Shown: positions 10,981 to 19,823 of the stretch, one piece after another
How positions within the stretch are numbered: the stretch's first letter is position 1
How the letters are laid out: every line of letters starts with the position of its first letter
Origin: Hohaiivirga sp031546825
Lineage (GTDB): Bacteria; Pseudomonadota; Alphaproteobacteria; Rhizobiales; Beijerinckiaceae
NCBI GenBank assembly: GCA_031546825.1
Contig: JAVBJU010000010.1
Location: 1-64,000, forward strand
Length of the DNA: 64,000 nucleotides
Reading direction: 5' to 3'
Notes under the pieces: model-generated
Seen by the model: the letters and a program-made list of their open reading frames with translations, nothing else
What the model was told of the DNA's origin: nothing
Databases searched by the model: none
Translations under genes and position numbers: made by a program

Positions 10981-11406
10981 ATGGAGCCAAGAATCTCGAT
11001 CGTGACCCTTGGTGTTGCAGACCTTGCGCGCTCGCGCGCCTTTTATGAAAAAGGCCTTGGCTGGAAGGCCTCTGATGCGAGCCAGGGAGATATCGTTTTC
11101 TTTCAACTCGGCGGCGTGGTGCTCGCGCTCTATCCCCGCGAAATGCTGGCGGATGATGTGACGATAACCAGCGAGGGCAGCGGCTTTCGCGGCATGACCA
11201 TTGCCCAGAACGTCCGGCAGAAAGCCGATGTTGCACGCTTCTTAAAAATCGCCGAGCGGGCCGGTGCCGAAATCATTAAGCCTGCCCAGGATGTCTTTTG
11301 GGGCGGCCATAGCGGCTATTTTGCCGACCCGGACGGGCACCTATGGGAAATTGCGTGGAACCCCTTTGCGGGGTTGAATGAGCGCGGGGAATTGATGCTC
11401 GGCTAA
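10981..11406 (+). CDS. VOC family (glyoxalase/bleomycin-resistance) protein
   Basis: A 141-residue protein of the vicinal oxygen chelate fold, with two beta-alpha-beta-beta-beta units: the first opens with SIVTLGVADLARSRAFYEKGLGW and the second ends with GYFADPDGHLWEIAWNP, which contains the conserved acidic ligand. Such single-domain proteins often dimerise and bind a metal; family members range from glyoxalase I to antibiotic-binding proteins, so no substrate is proposed. A strong AAGGAG ribosome binding site lies ahead of the ATG. It converges on parE, with a hairpin in the 44-base gap. Confidence 0.85.
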   Translation: MEPRISIVTLGVADLARSRAFYEKGLGWKASDASQGDIVFFQLGGVVLALYPREMLADDVTITSEGSGFRGMTIAQNVRQKADVARFLKIAERAGAEIIKPAQDVFWGGHSGYFADPDGHLWEIAWNPFAGLNERGELMLG

Positions 11407-11412
11407 CTTGGC

Positions 11413-11435
11413 GCGGCGCTCCGGGCGAGCGCCGC
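11413..11435. terminator. Hairpin between convergent VOC and parE genes
   Basis: GCGGCGCTC and GAGCGCCGC form a perfect 9-base stem with a 5-base loop, centred in the gap between two convergent genes. No clear T-run follows on either strand, so it may act as an RNA 3-prime-end stabiliser or a Rho-assisted terminator. Confidence 0.5.
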
Positions 11436-11450
11436 TCATATTGCAGTGGG

Positions 11451-13502
11451 TTAAATATCCAGCGCGTCCTCATTGGCGAACTGCGAGCGCTCCTGGATGA
11501 ATACAAAGCGCGCTTCCGGCTTGTTACCCATCAGGCGTTCCACCGCATCGGATGCGTCTTCGCGGTCTTCAGGGGCCACCATGACGCGCAGAAGCAGGCG
11601 CTTCTTCGGGTCCATTGTGGTTTCCTTGAGCTGCGCTGCCATCATCTCGCCAAGGCCTTTGAAGCGGCTGATTTCGACCTTGGCGTTGCTCTTGAAGAAG
11701 GTCTTCAGCAGGCGGTCGCGGTCGGCTTCATTGCGGGCATAGACCGACTTGCCGCCGTGGCTGAGGCGGAACAGGGGCGGGACGGCAAGATAGAGGTGGC
11801 CCTTGTCGATCAGGCGCGGCATCTGCCGGTAGAAGAAGGTCATCAGAAGCGTGGCGATATGGGCACCGTCCACGTCGGCATCGGTCATGATGATGAGTTT
11901 GCCATAGCGCAGATCATCGTCGCGATATTGCGAGCCGGTGCCGCAGCCGAGCGCTTGTGAGAGGTCGGCGAGCTGTTGGTTCTGGTGCAGCTTTTCACGC
12001 CCCGCAGAAGCGACGTTGAGGATTTTGCCGCGCAACGGCAAAACGGCCTGGGTGGCACGGTCGCGTGCCTGCTTGGCGGAGCCGCCCGCAGAATCACCCT
12101 CGACAATGAAGAGTTCAGAGGATTCGGTGCCCGAAGAGGAGCAATCGGCCAGCTTGCCGGGAAGGCGCAGCTTGCGGGTTGCGGTCTTGCGGGCCGTTTC
12201 CTTCTCCTGGCGGCGGCGCAGGCGCTCGTCGGCGCGGTCCACCACCCAGTCGAGCAGCTTCATGGCCTGGGTCGGCGAGGCGGCAAGCCAATGATCGAAG
12301 GAATCGCGCACCGCGTTTTCAACGATGCGGGCTGCTTCTAAGGTTGCCAGCTTGTCCTTGGTCTGCCCCTGAAATTCGGGCTCACGGATGAACACCGACA
12401 GCATGGCGACGCAGGTCATCATGACGTCGTCGGCGGTCACCGCCGCCATCCGCTTCGCTTGTCCGATACGCTCGGCATGATCGCGCAGACCGCGCAGCAG
12501 CGCGGAGCGCAAGCCGCTCTCATGGGTGCCGCCATCGGGGGTCGGGACCGTGTTGCAGTAGGAGAGGGTGTAGCCGTCTTCCGTCACCAGCCACGAAATC
12601 GCCCATTCGAGCGAGCCATGGCCGCTGGCTTTCGACGATTTACCCGAAAAAATCTGCTCGGAAACCTGTTCCTTGCCTTCGATTTCCACGCCCAGATAGT
12701 CTTTCAGGCCGTTGGGGAAGCGGAAGGTTGCTTCTGCCGGCACGTGGTCCACGCCTTCGAGCAAGGCAGGGGCGCATTTCCAGCGAATTTCGACGCCGCC
12801 GAACAGATAAGCCTTGGAGCGCGCCATTTTGAACAGGCGACGCGGGCTGAAGCGCGCGCCCTGCAGGAATATCAGGGCATCCGGCTTGAAGCGCACACGG
12901 GTGCCGCGGCGGTTTTGAACTTTGCCAATGGTTTCGAGGCCGCTCGTGGCAATGCCGCGTGCGAAGGTCTGGCGGTAAAGTACCTGACCGCGCGCCACCT
13001 CAACCTCGGTGACTTCGGAGAGCGCGTTGACAACCGACACGCCGACGCCGTGCAGACCGCCCGAGGTTTCATAGGCTTTCGAATCAAACTTGCCGCCCGA
13101 ATGGAGCGTCGTCATGATGACTTCGAGGGCGGATTTGTCGGGGTATTTCGGATGCGGATCGACGGGAACACCGCGTCCGTTATCATTCACGACCAGAAAG
13201 CCGCTTTCTTCGAGTTCCACTTCGATGAAGCTGGCGTGACCCGCCACCGCTTCGTCCATGGCGTTATCAATGACTTCGGCGAAGAGATGGTGCAGCGCTT
13301 TCTCATCGGTGCCGCCAATATACATGCCGGGGCGACGTCGCACGGGCTCCAACCCCTCGAGCACCTCGATGGAGGATGCGTCATAGCCACCGCTTTCGGC
13401 GGTTGCGGAGGGCAGATTCGCGGCTTTCCGCGCCGCAGGCACCGGAGTGCGGACGGGCGGAGTGGGGGCGCCGGAATCAAAGAGGTCGCTATCGTCTGTC
13501 AT
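11451..13502 (-). CDS. parE: ParE, DNA topoisomerase IV subunit B
   Basis: ParE is the ATPase and metal-binding subunit of topoisomerase IV, which with ParC decatenates daughter chromosomes. The 683-residue protein has the GHKL ATPase domain (EVIDNAMDEA near residue 78, NDNGRGVPV, and the ATP lid GGLHGVGVSVVNALS), a transducer domain, and the TOPRIM domain with IVEGDSAGGSAKQARD and TDADVDGAH. The length and the absence of the GyrB-type insertion support ParE over GyrB. About the first 35 residues are a disordered proline/alanine-rich extension. A LexA-type box lies 61-75 bases upstream of the start. topA precedes it on the same strand. Confidence 0.95.
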   Translation of the reverse strand: MTDDSDLFDSGAPTPPVRTPVPAARKAANLPSATAESGGYDASSIEVLEGLEPVRRRPGMYIGGTDEKALHHLFAEVIDNAMDEAVAGHASFIEVELEESGFLVVNDNGRGVPVDPHPKYPDKSALEVIMTTLHSGGKFDSKAYETSGGLHGVGVSVVNALSEVTEVEVARGQVLYRQTFARGIATSGLETIGKVQNRRGTRVRFKPDALIFLQGARFSPRRLFKMARSKAYLFGGVEIRWKCAPALLEGVDHVPAEATFRFPNGLKDYLGVEIEGKEQVSEQIFSGKSSKASGHGSLEWAISWLVTEDGYTLSYCNTVPTPDGGTHESGLRSALLRGLRDHAERIGQAKRMAAVTADDVMMTCVAMLSVFIREPEFQGQTKDKLATLEAARIVENAVRDSFDHWLAASPTQAMKLLDWVVDRADERLRRRQEKETARKTATRKLRLPGKLADCSSSGTESSELFIVEGDSAGGSAKQARDRATQAVLPLRGKILNVASAGREKLHQNQQLADLSQALGCGTGSQYRDDDLRYGKLIIMTDADVDGAHIATLLMTFFYRQMPRLIDKGHLYLAVPPLFRLSHGGKSVYARNEADRDRLLKTFFKSNAKVEISRFKGLGEMMAAQLKETTMDPKKRLLLRVMVAPEDREDASDAVERLMGNKPEARFVFIQERSQFANEDALDI

Positions 13503-13562
13503 GGCTCGCTGGATATCAGGTGTTTTGCCCGCATACCATAGCGAATATCACCGGGAAATCGA

Positions 13563-13577
13563 GAACAAAATAAGAAC
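13563..13577 (-). promoter_or_regulatory. LexA (SOS) box upstream of parE
   Basis: The sequence reads GAAC, seven bases, GAAC; on the parE strand this is GTTC, N7, GTTC, the direct-repeat operator known for LexA in Alphaproteobacteria. It matches exactly in both half-sites and lies 61-75 bases upstream of the parE ATG. This predicts that parE is induced by DNA damage. Confidence 0.7.
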
Positions 13578-13634
13578 AATCTGATTGATTCAGCAGAAAT
13601 CCAAAGGATTCTGCCGAACCAACCGACTGTTAGC

Positions 13635-16358
13635 TCAGGTTTCCTTGGCTATGGCTTTTTTCGCCGCGGGCTTTTTCGCCGCTGCTTTTTTCGGTGTGGC
13701 CGCCTTAGCTGCGATTGCTTTTGGTGTGGCTGCCTTTGCCGTTGCGGCCTTTGGCGCGGCTTTCTTGGCCGTATCTTTCTTCGGGGCCGCTTTCTTCGGA
13801 GCCGCTTTCTTGGCGGCGGGTTTGCTGCGTGCCGGTGCGCGGCCACGAGCGGGCTTGCTCTTGAGCGTTTCGCGGCGTGCAGCCAGTAATTTTAGCGCGT
13901 CTTCCAGCGAAATGGTGTCGTAATCGTAGCCTCTGCCGATGGTGGCGTTGACCTTGCCGTCGGAAACATAGGGGCCAAACCGCCCCTTTTTAACAGAAAT
14001 GGTCACCTCGCTGCCCGGCTCAACACCGAGTTCACGTCCGGCACCGGCGCCGTTCGGTCCCCGGCTGGTTTCCCGTTCGACGATCAGGTCAATGGCGCGG
14101 TTTGCGCCGATTTCGAGGATATCCTCATCCTTGCCGAGGCTGGCGTAGGTTTTGCCATGCTGCACATAGGGGCCGAAGCGCCCGACATTGGCGAGAATCG
14201 GCTCGCCGGTTTCCGGGTGTTTGGCGATTTCGCGGGGCAGATTGAGCAGGGCAAGCGCCCGTTGCAGATCCACCGTTGAAGGGGCCATGCCGCGCGGTAG
14301 CGTGACGCGCTTGGGCTTTTCGCCCGCCCCAAGCTGAACGAACGGTCCGTAGCGCCCATCGCGGAGCGAAACATCAAGGCCGCTTTCCGGGTCGGTGCCG
14401 AGCTCGGTGGTGCCCGAGCCGCCCTCGCCATCACCATTTTCGGTGCCAAGAACGCGGGTATAGTTACATTCCGGGTAGTTCGAGCAGCCGATGAAGGCTC
14501 CGAACTTTCCGAGCTTCATGCCCAACTGCCCGTTGCCGCATTTGGGGCAGGCGCGTGGGTCTGTGCCATCGCCCTTGTCGGGGAAAATATGCGGGCCAAG
14601 CATGTCATTGAGCGCGTCCACGACCTGGGCGATGCGCAATTCCTTAGTGCCGGCGATGGCTACGGAAAAGTCATTCCAGAAGTCACGCAGCACCTTTTTC
14701 CAATCAAGCTCGTGATTGGAGACCTGATCGAGTTTTTCTTCAAGGTTGGCGGTGAAGTCGTATTCGACATAACGCAGAAAGAAGCTCTCAAGGAAGGCGG
14801 TGACAATGCGGCCCTTGTTGTCGGGAATGAGGCGGCGCTTGTCGATGCGCACATATTCGCGTTCGCGCAGCACGGCCAGAACCGAGGCGTAGGTCGAGGG
14901 CCGACCGATACCGAGCTCTTCCATGCGCTTGACGAGACTTGCCTCAGAGTAGCGCGGCGGCGGCTCGGTGAAGGATTGGGTGGCGGTGATGTGCTTGCGT
15001 TCAAGCGTTTCGCCAGCACTCATTTGCGGCAGGCGCTTATCGTCTTCCTCCGCCTCGTCATCCTTGCCTTCTTGATAAAGGGTGAGGAAGCCGTCGAAGC
15101 GAATGACCTGGCCGGTGGCGCGCAAATCGAGCTTGCGCGGGCCAACTTGTGCATCAATATCGACGGTTGTGCGCTCAAGCTCCGCCGATTCCATCTGGCT
15201 GGCGATGGTGCGGGTCCAGATCAGTTCATAGAGGCGGGCATGCTCCTTATCGAGGTGGCGCGCCACATCCTTCGGCAGACGATCAAGATTGGTGGGGCGG
15301 ATTGCCTCGTGTGCTTCCTGTGCGTTCTTGGCCTTGACGGTGTATTTACGTGGCGTGGAGGGTACGTATTTGGCACCATATTCCTTGCCGATGACACTGC
15401 GGGCCTCGGTAATGGCTTCGGGGGCCATATCGACGCCGTCGGTACGCATATAGGTGATGATACCGATGGTTTCGCCACCGATATCGACGCCTTCGTAAAG
15501 GCGTTGGGCGAGGCGCATGGTCTGGGCAGGCGCTAGCCCCAATTTACGCGAAGCTTCCTGTTGCAGGGTCGATGTGGTGAAGGGCGGGGCGGGGTTACGC
15601 CGCGCGGGCTTCGATTCGACCGAAGCAACCTTGAAGCTCGCCAATTCCAGATCGCGCTTGAAGGCGGCGGCATCCGCTTCGGAATCGATGGAAAGGCGCG
15701 TGAGCTTCTTGCCGTCCGCGCCGACGAGCCGTGCGTCGAAATGGGCATGGGTTGAGGTGGCCAGCGCGGCGAGAAGTGTCCAGTATTCCTGGGTCTTGAA
15801 CTTCTCGATTTCCATCTCGCGGTCGCAAACGAGGCGCAACGCCACCGATTGCACCCGGCCAGCGGAGCGGGCACCCGGCAATTTACGCCACAGCACCGGC
15901 GACAGCGTGAAGCCCACGAGATAATCAAGCGCGCGGCGGGCCAGATAGGCATCGACCAGCGATTGGTCGATCTCACGCGGGTTGCGCAATGCCGTCTGAA
16001 CCGAGTCTTTGGTGATGGCGTTAAAGGTGACGCGTTCGACGGGAATGCCCTTCAGCGCCTTCTTTTCTTTGAGCGCTTCCAGCACGTGCCAGGAAATGGC
16101 CTCTCCCTCGCGATCCGGATCGGTTGCGAGAATAAGCTTTTCTGCGCCCTTGACCGCCTTGACGATGTCAGCCACCTGCTTGGAGCCACGCGCATCAAGC
16201 TCCCACATCATGGCAAAATCTTCGTCGGGCTTAACCGACCCATCGCGGGCAGGAAGATCGCGAATATGCCCGAAGGATGCCAGAACGTGATAGTCCTTGC
16301 CCAGGTACTTATTGATGGTCTTGGCCTTCGCCGGAGATTCGACGACAAGGACTTTCAT
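13635..16358 (-). CDS. topA: TopA, DNA topoisomerase I
   Basis: Type IA topoisomerase that relaxes negative supercoils. The 907-residue protein starts MKVLVVESPAKAK (TOPRIM), with the acidic metal site ATDPDREGEAI near residue 90 and the active-site tyrosine in GIITYMRTDGVDM. After the core there is one C4 zinc-binding unit (CPKCGNG to CSNYPEC), then three topoisomerase C-terminal repeats with GRYGPFVQ-like motifs, and a 70-residue lysine/alanine/proline tail resembling histone H1. The ATG at 16358 with AGGATAT upstream is clearly the start; 23 extra upstream codons are spurious. In many relatives dprA lies directly upstream of topA; here a DUF4139 gene intervenes and dprA is beyond it on the opposite strand. 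Confidence 0.96.
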   Translation of the reverse strand: MKVLVVESPAKAKTINKYLGKDYHVLASFGHIRDLPARDGSVKPDEDFAMMWELDARGSKQVADIVKAVKGAEKLILATDPDREGEAISWHVLEALKEKKALKGIPVERVTFNAITKDSVQTALRNPREIDQSLVDAYLARRALDYLVGFTLSPVLWRKLPGARSAGRVQSVALRLVCDREMEIEKFKTQEYWTLLAALATSTHAHFDARLVGADGKKLTRLSIDSEADAAAFKRDLELASFKVASVESKPARRNPAPPFTTSTLQQEASRKLGLAPAQTMRLAQRLYEGVDIGGETIGIITYMRTDGVDMAPEAITEARSVIGKEYGAKYVPSTPRKYTVKAKNAQEAHEAIRPTNLDRLPKDVARHLDKEHARLYELIWTRTIASQMESAELERTTVDIDAQVGPRKLDLRATGQVIRFDGFLTLYQEGKDDEAEEDDKRLPQMSAGETLERKHITATQSFTEPPPRYSEASLVKRMEELGIGRPSTYASVLAVLREREYVRIDKRRLIPDNKGRIVTAFLESFFLRYVEYDFTANLEEKLDQVSNHELDWKKVLRDFWNDFSVAIAGTKELRIAQVVDALNDMLGPHIFPDKGDGTDPRACPKCGNGQLGMKLGKFGAFIGCSNYPECNYTRVLGTENGDGEGGSGTTELGTDPESGLDVSLRDGRYGPFVQLGAGEKPKRVTLPRGMAPSTVDLQRALALLNLPREIAKHPETGEPILANVGRFGPYVQHGKTYASLGKDEDILEIGANRAIDLIVERETSRGPNGAGAGRELGVEPGSEVTISVKKGRFGPYVSDGKVNATIGRGYDYDTISLEDALKLLAARRETLKSKPARGRAPARSKPAAKKAAPKKAAPKKDTAKKAAPKAATAKAATPKAIAAKAATPKKAAAKKPAAKKAIAKET

Positions 16359-16557
16359 TTGGCATATCCTGATGTTGTGCGCCCAATTTTCAAGTTCAGG
16401 ATGGGGATATCTGAACGGCGCAGGCAAACTCTTTAAGCGCGGATAAGTGGGTTATCGCGTTGCAAGAGTCAATTGGCCATGCCGCGTGAACCAAATGTGA
16501 ATAGCATTATTTTCTAAAACGAGAGGCGTGGATAACGCCCCAAAAGGCCAATGGGAG

Positions 16558-16586
16558 TGTGCCGGAGCCACACGCGCTCCGGCACA
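16558..16586 (-). terminator. Strong hairpin after the DUF4139 gene
   Basis: TGTGCCGGAG and CTCCGGCACA form a perfect 10-base stem with a 9-base loop, 9 bases beyond the DUF4139 stop codon. The T-run is poor, so termination may need Rho. The rest of the gap 16359-16557 shows no gene. Confidence 0.55.
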
Positions 16587-16595
16587 TTATGCTTG

Positions 16596-18659
16596 TTAAA
16601 ACGCCTTCAATTTCTCCGACAGAACCTTGCGGGCTGACGCAATGGCTTCCTCGCCCTTTCCGCGCCATGCCCCGATTTCTGTGAGACGCTTTTCCTGGGC
16701 GGTCATATTGGCGAGATAGGTTTTGGCGAGATCGCTGGTGGCGGGCACCGCTTGCAGGTTTTCGCGCACACGCTCTTGGTCGGATTTGATGCGCTCAACC
16801 TCGGCATCGTAGTTGGTGAGGGCTTGTTTGGCCTCGTTGAGCTTGGTGAGGGCGTCCGAGGCGTCTTTGAGCTTGGCGAGGAGTTTGGGATCGGACACCG
16901 CCTGTTGCGACCAGACGGCGAGGGCTTGGCCACGACTTTCGATGTCGGTAAGCGCGTAAGTTGAGGAGACAACGCGCTGCTCAGTGAGCTTTGTTTCAGC
17001 CACGCTGCCCTTCGGCACGCTTACTTTGAGACGGATGGCGGTAGGCGTCTCGCTTTCCTTTTGCTCGCTGGTATAGGTGAACCCTACACGGCGGGGGTAT
17101 TCAACGATCACGGTGCGGTCAGCATCCGCTGCGCCCTTGATCTTGTAGGTAACATTGGTGCGCACGACCATATCGGCCTTGAGCGCGCCATTGTCATAGG
17201 AAAGCTGCGTGATCTTTTGATCGCTCTGGCCATCGGTGGTCACCACAACTTTACGGTCAGTGGCAAACATCACCATACGGGTTTCGCCTGCGGGCAGGCC
17301 AGCGAGTTGTGCGTCGCCCGCATAGCCGGAGCCGTCTTCCGTGAGCGTGAGGATCCCGGGCGGCAGAGAGGTCGCGCTGTCGTTTTTGACCATTACGGCT
17401 GCAACCGGATTATTGATCCCCAGTTGCGGTTGGAATACCGAGACGCGGGTTGCAATCATTGCGGCGCTAATGAAAGGCATGGTGAGCGATTGACCGCGCG
17501 CCAAGGCGATGGGGTTCGGAAGTGTGAATAAAGTCGTGACGTCGGCCTCAGTCGCGAGAGTTGCAGATTCAGCTTGGCCATAACCTTGATGTGGTATTGG
17601 GCTTGCCACGTCAGCTCTTAAGCGCCCACTCGGCGCTGTGGCTGCTTCCATGCCGAAGACCGCATTAGCCAGTTTTTGGGTTGCAGGCGAAGCGGGGCTT
17701 TTCCGCTGAAGATCGAACTGATCGGAGCCCTCTTTATTAGCTGCATTCGCTGCAATCTCCCCGCCCTTGTCCGCCAACGGTACGATGCCCGAGGGACCAT
17801 AGACAGGCACTTGCGGCCGTTGAGCGTAATAAGCCTCGTGCAATCGCTGATGCAATGTCAACGGGCTCCCCGAGGACAGCGAGAGCTTCACGTTCTTCCA
17901 ATCATCGGAAGAGTTATTCTCGATTACGGCCCAGCCTTGAATATCGGCCTTATCACCATCTTTCGGAAGGGCGAGGCGATAGGTAGCCTTCCAGATCGGG
18001 GCAGGGACAACATAATCGATGGCGATACTGCGTGCGCCGGAGCCTGTAATCGCAACCGAGATGTCGCGTGTGTCGCCCGCCTTGGCGGTCTGCACCGCAT
18101 TAAGGGCGGTTTCCAGCTTGGCGCGCAGCGCTTCGTCTTCCAGCGTCACATCCACCTTATCGAGATCGAATGTCACGAGTTTGCCCGTGCTGAACACCGT
18201 CAGGCGATATCGGGTGATGGTGTCGTCGTTTTTGCCCTGAACTTTGGCTTCTTCCACACCGACAATGCGGCCTTTGGTTTGGCGCCCGTCCCCTGAGACG
18301 GTCACCGCTGCGCCTTGTAACGCTGCAAGCAGGGATGATTGCGCCGAAAGATCATTGGCGGAGAACGGCAAATTCTTGAACACTTCCGCGAGCGGTTGTT
18401 TGCCCGCAAGCGAGGCGGAACTCATACTGCCTTTCGGATCCCTGATCGTCAGGCTTTTGAGTACGTCATCCACCTGATCAAGTGGCACGGTAAGGGTCAG
18501 CGCTGCGTTATCCTTCACCTCGACCTGACGCCGCACTTCGGCGAGCCCGCCGGAGGAAAGGCGAATCTCGGTGATTGGTGCGGTGGTTTGCGCGTGGGCG
18601 GTGAGCGCGAAAATACTCGTGCTGGCAACAAGGGCGGCGAAAGCGATGCGGGAAGCCAT
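16596..18659 (-). CDS. Secreted DUF4139 domain protein
   Basis: A 687-residue protein with a signal peptide (residues 1-23, ending LTAHAQ). The body matches DUF4139-type proteins: conserved blocks around APIWKATYRLAL, a WAVIENNSSDDWKNVKLSLSSG segment typical of the family, and later a beta-rich part with PRRVGFTYTSEQKE. The last 90 residues are charged and likely form a coiled coil (LNEAKQALTNYDAEVERIKSDQERVRENL). Family function is unknown; its location is predicted to be periplasmic or cell-surface. It reads toward topA but a strong hairpin separates them. The N-terminal ATG has a purine-rich GGAGAGC upstream. Confidence 0.85.
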   Translation of the reverse strand: MASRIAFAALVASTSIFALTAHAQTTAPITEIRLSSGGLAEVRRQVEVKDNAALTLTVPLDQVDDVLKSLTIRDPKGSMSSASLAGKQPLAEVFKNLPFSANDLSAQSSLLAALQGAAVTVSGDGRQTKGRIVGVEEAKVQGKNDDTITRYRLTVFSTGKLVTFDLDKVDVTLEDEALRAKLETALNAVQTAKAGDTRDISVAITGSGARSIAIDYVVPAPIWKATYRLALPKDGDKADIQGWAVIENNSSDDWKNVKLSLSSGSPLTLHQRLHEAYYAQRPQVPVYGPSGIVPLADKGGEIAANAANKEGSDQFDLQRKSPASPATQKLANAVFGMEAATAPSGRLRADVASPIPHQGYGQAESATLATEADVTTLFTLPNPIALARGQSLTMPFISAAMIATRVSVFQPQLGINNPVAAVMVKNDSATSLPPGILTLTEDGSGYAGDAQLAGLPAGETRMVMFATDRKVVVTTDGQSDQKITQLSYDNGALKADMVVRTNVTYKIKGAADADRTVIVEYPRRVGFTYTSEQKESETPTAIRLKVSVPKGSVAETKLTEQRVVSSTYALTDIESRGQALAVWSQQAVSDPKLLAKLKDASDALTKLNEAKQALTNYDAEVERIKSDQERVRENLQAVPATSDLAKTYLANMTAQEKRLTEIGAWRGKGEEAIASARKVLSEKLKAF

Positions 18660-18866
18660 TTGTATTGCTCTCCTTTTTTGAGATGCGGATTAAGCTGGGC
18701 TATTGAACAATTGCGGCAAATGCACGGAGACGATTTGTAAATTTGAGAAAGGGGAGAAATAATTCACAAACTAGGGGCAGGGCGGGATAAACCGGTGCGC
18801 AACCCGAAATTCGACTGATGGGGACTTGCCGCCAGACCGGCCCGCCTCTATAGCCAATTCTTTAAG

Positions 18867-19808
18867 ATGAAAGCTCTTAAAACCTCCTTCCCCCATCGCC
18901 ATCTCCTTGGCATCGAAGGCCTTGCGCCTTCCGATATTAATTTTCTTCTCGATCTCGCCGACCAACAGGTCGAAGTCTCCCGACAGGTTGAGAAGAAGAA
19001 AACCACGCTCCGCGGCCGCACGCAGATTAATCTGTTTTTCGAGCCCTCGACGCGCACCCAATCCTCCTTTGAACTTGCCGGAAAACGGCTTGGCGCTGAC
19101 GTGATGAACATGTCGGTGGCGTCGTCATCCGTGAAGAAGGGCGAAACGCTCATCGACACGGCGGCAACGCTCAACGCCATGCGGCCCGACCTCATCGTCG
19201 TGCGCCACTCGGCGGCGGGGGCGGTGCATCTCCTGGCGCGGAAAGTGGATTGCTCGGTCATCAACGCCGGAGACGGCGCGCATGAGCACCCGACTCAGGC
19301 GCTGCTCGATGCCCTCACCATCCGCCGCAACAAGGGCCGGATCGAAGGGCTCACGGTGGCGATCTGCGGCGATATCCTGCACTCGCGGGTGGCGCGCTCC
19401 AACCTCATCCTGCTCGCCGCCCTTGGCGCACGGGTGCGGTTGATCGGCCCCACCACCCTGATGCCGCCGGGCATTGAAGAACTGAAATTTGAAATGTTCA
19501 CCGACATGCGCAAAGGCCTGAAAGGGGCCGACATCGTCATGATGCTGCGCCTGCAGCGGGAACGCATGAGCGGCTCCTTCATCCCCTCCGTGCCGGAATA
19601 TTTCCGCTATTACGGATTGGACGCCGAAAAGCTCTCCTTCGCCAAGGACGATGCGCTTGTGATGCATCCCGGCCCGATGAACCGGGGCGTCGAAATCTCC
19701 TCCGAGGTCGCAGACGGCGCGCAATCGCTGATCCGCGAACAGGTCGAAATGGGCGTCGCGGTGCGCATGGCAGTGCTGGAAGCGCTGGCCATGCATATGC
19801 CGAGTTGA
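18867..19808 (+). CDS. pyrB: PyrB, aspartate carbamoyltransferase catalytic subunit
   Basis: PyrB condenses carbamoyl phosphate with aspartate in the first committed step of pyrimidine synthesis. The 313-residue protein has the carbamoyl phosphate loop FEPSTRTQSSFE near residue 56, the GDGAHEHPTQALLD segment, and the C-terminal MHPGPMNRGVE motif, all complete. No regulatory subunit pyrI is present, as is usual in this class. It starts an apparent operon with a pyrC-like gene 15 bases downstream, which in similarly organised bacteria forms a complex with PyrB. Confidence 0.96.
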   Translation: MKALKTSFPHRHLLGIEGLAPSDINFLLDLADQQVEVSRQVEKKKTTLRGRTQINLFFEPSTRTQSSFELAGKRLGADVMNMSVASSSVKKGETLIDTAATLNAMRPDLIVVRHSAAGAVHLLARKVDCSVINAGDGAHEHPTQALLDALTIRRNKGRIEGLTVAICGDILHSRVARSNLILLAALGARVRLIGPTTLMPPGIEELKFEMFTDMRKGLKGADIVMMLRLQRERMSGSFIPSVPEYFRYYGLDAEKLSFAKDDALVMHPGPMNRGVEISSEVADGAQSLIREQVEMGVAVRMAVLEALAMHMPS

Positions 19809-19823
19809 TGAGCGGAGAGAGAA

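Noticed and set aside
12459..13541. A 360-codon plus-strand frame opposite parE
   Set aside because: parE is unmistakable on the minus strand with all its motifs; the opposite frame is a GC-driven shadow.
13593..13613. Stem GCAGA(A)ATCC/GGATTCTGC after topA as a terminator
   Set aside because: It has a bulge and no T-run; it may be a weak structure only.
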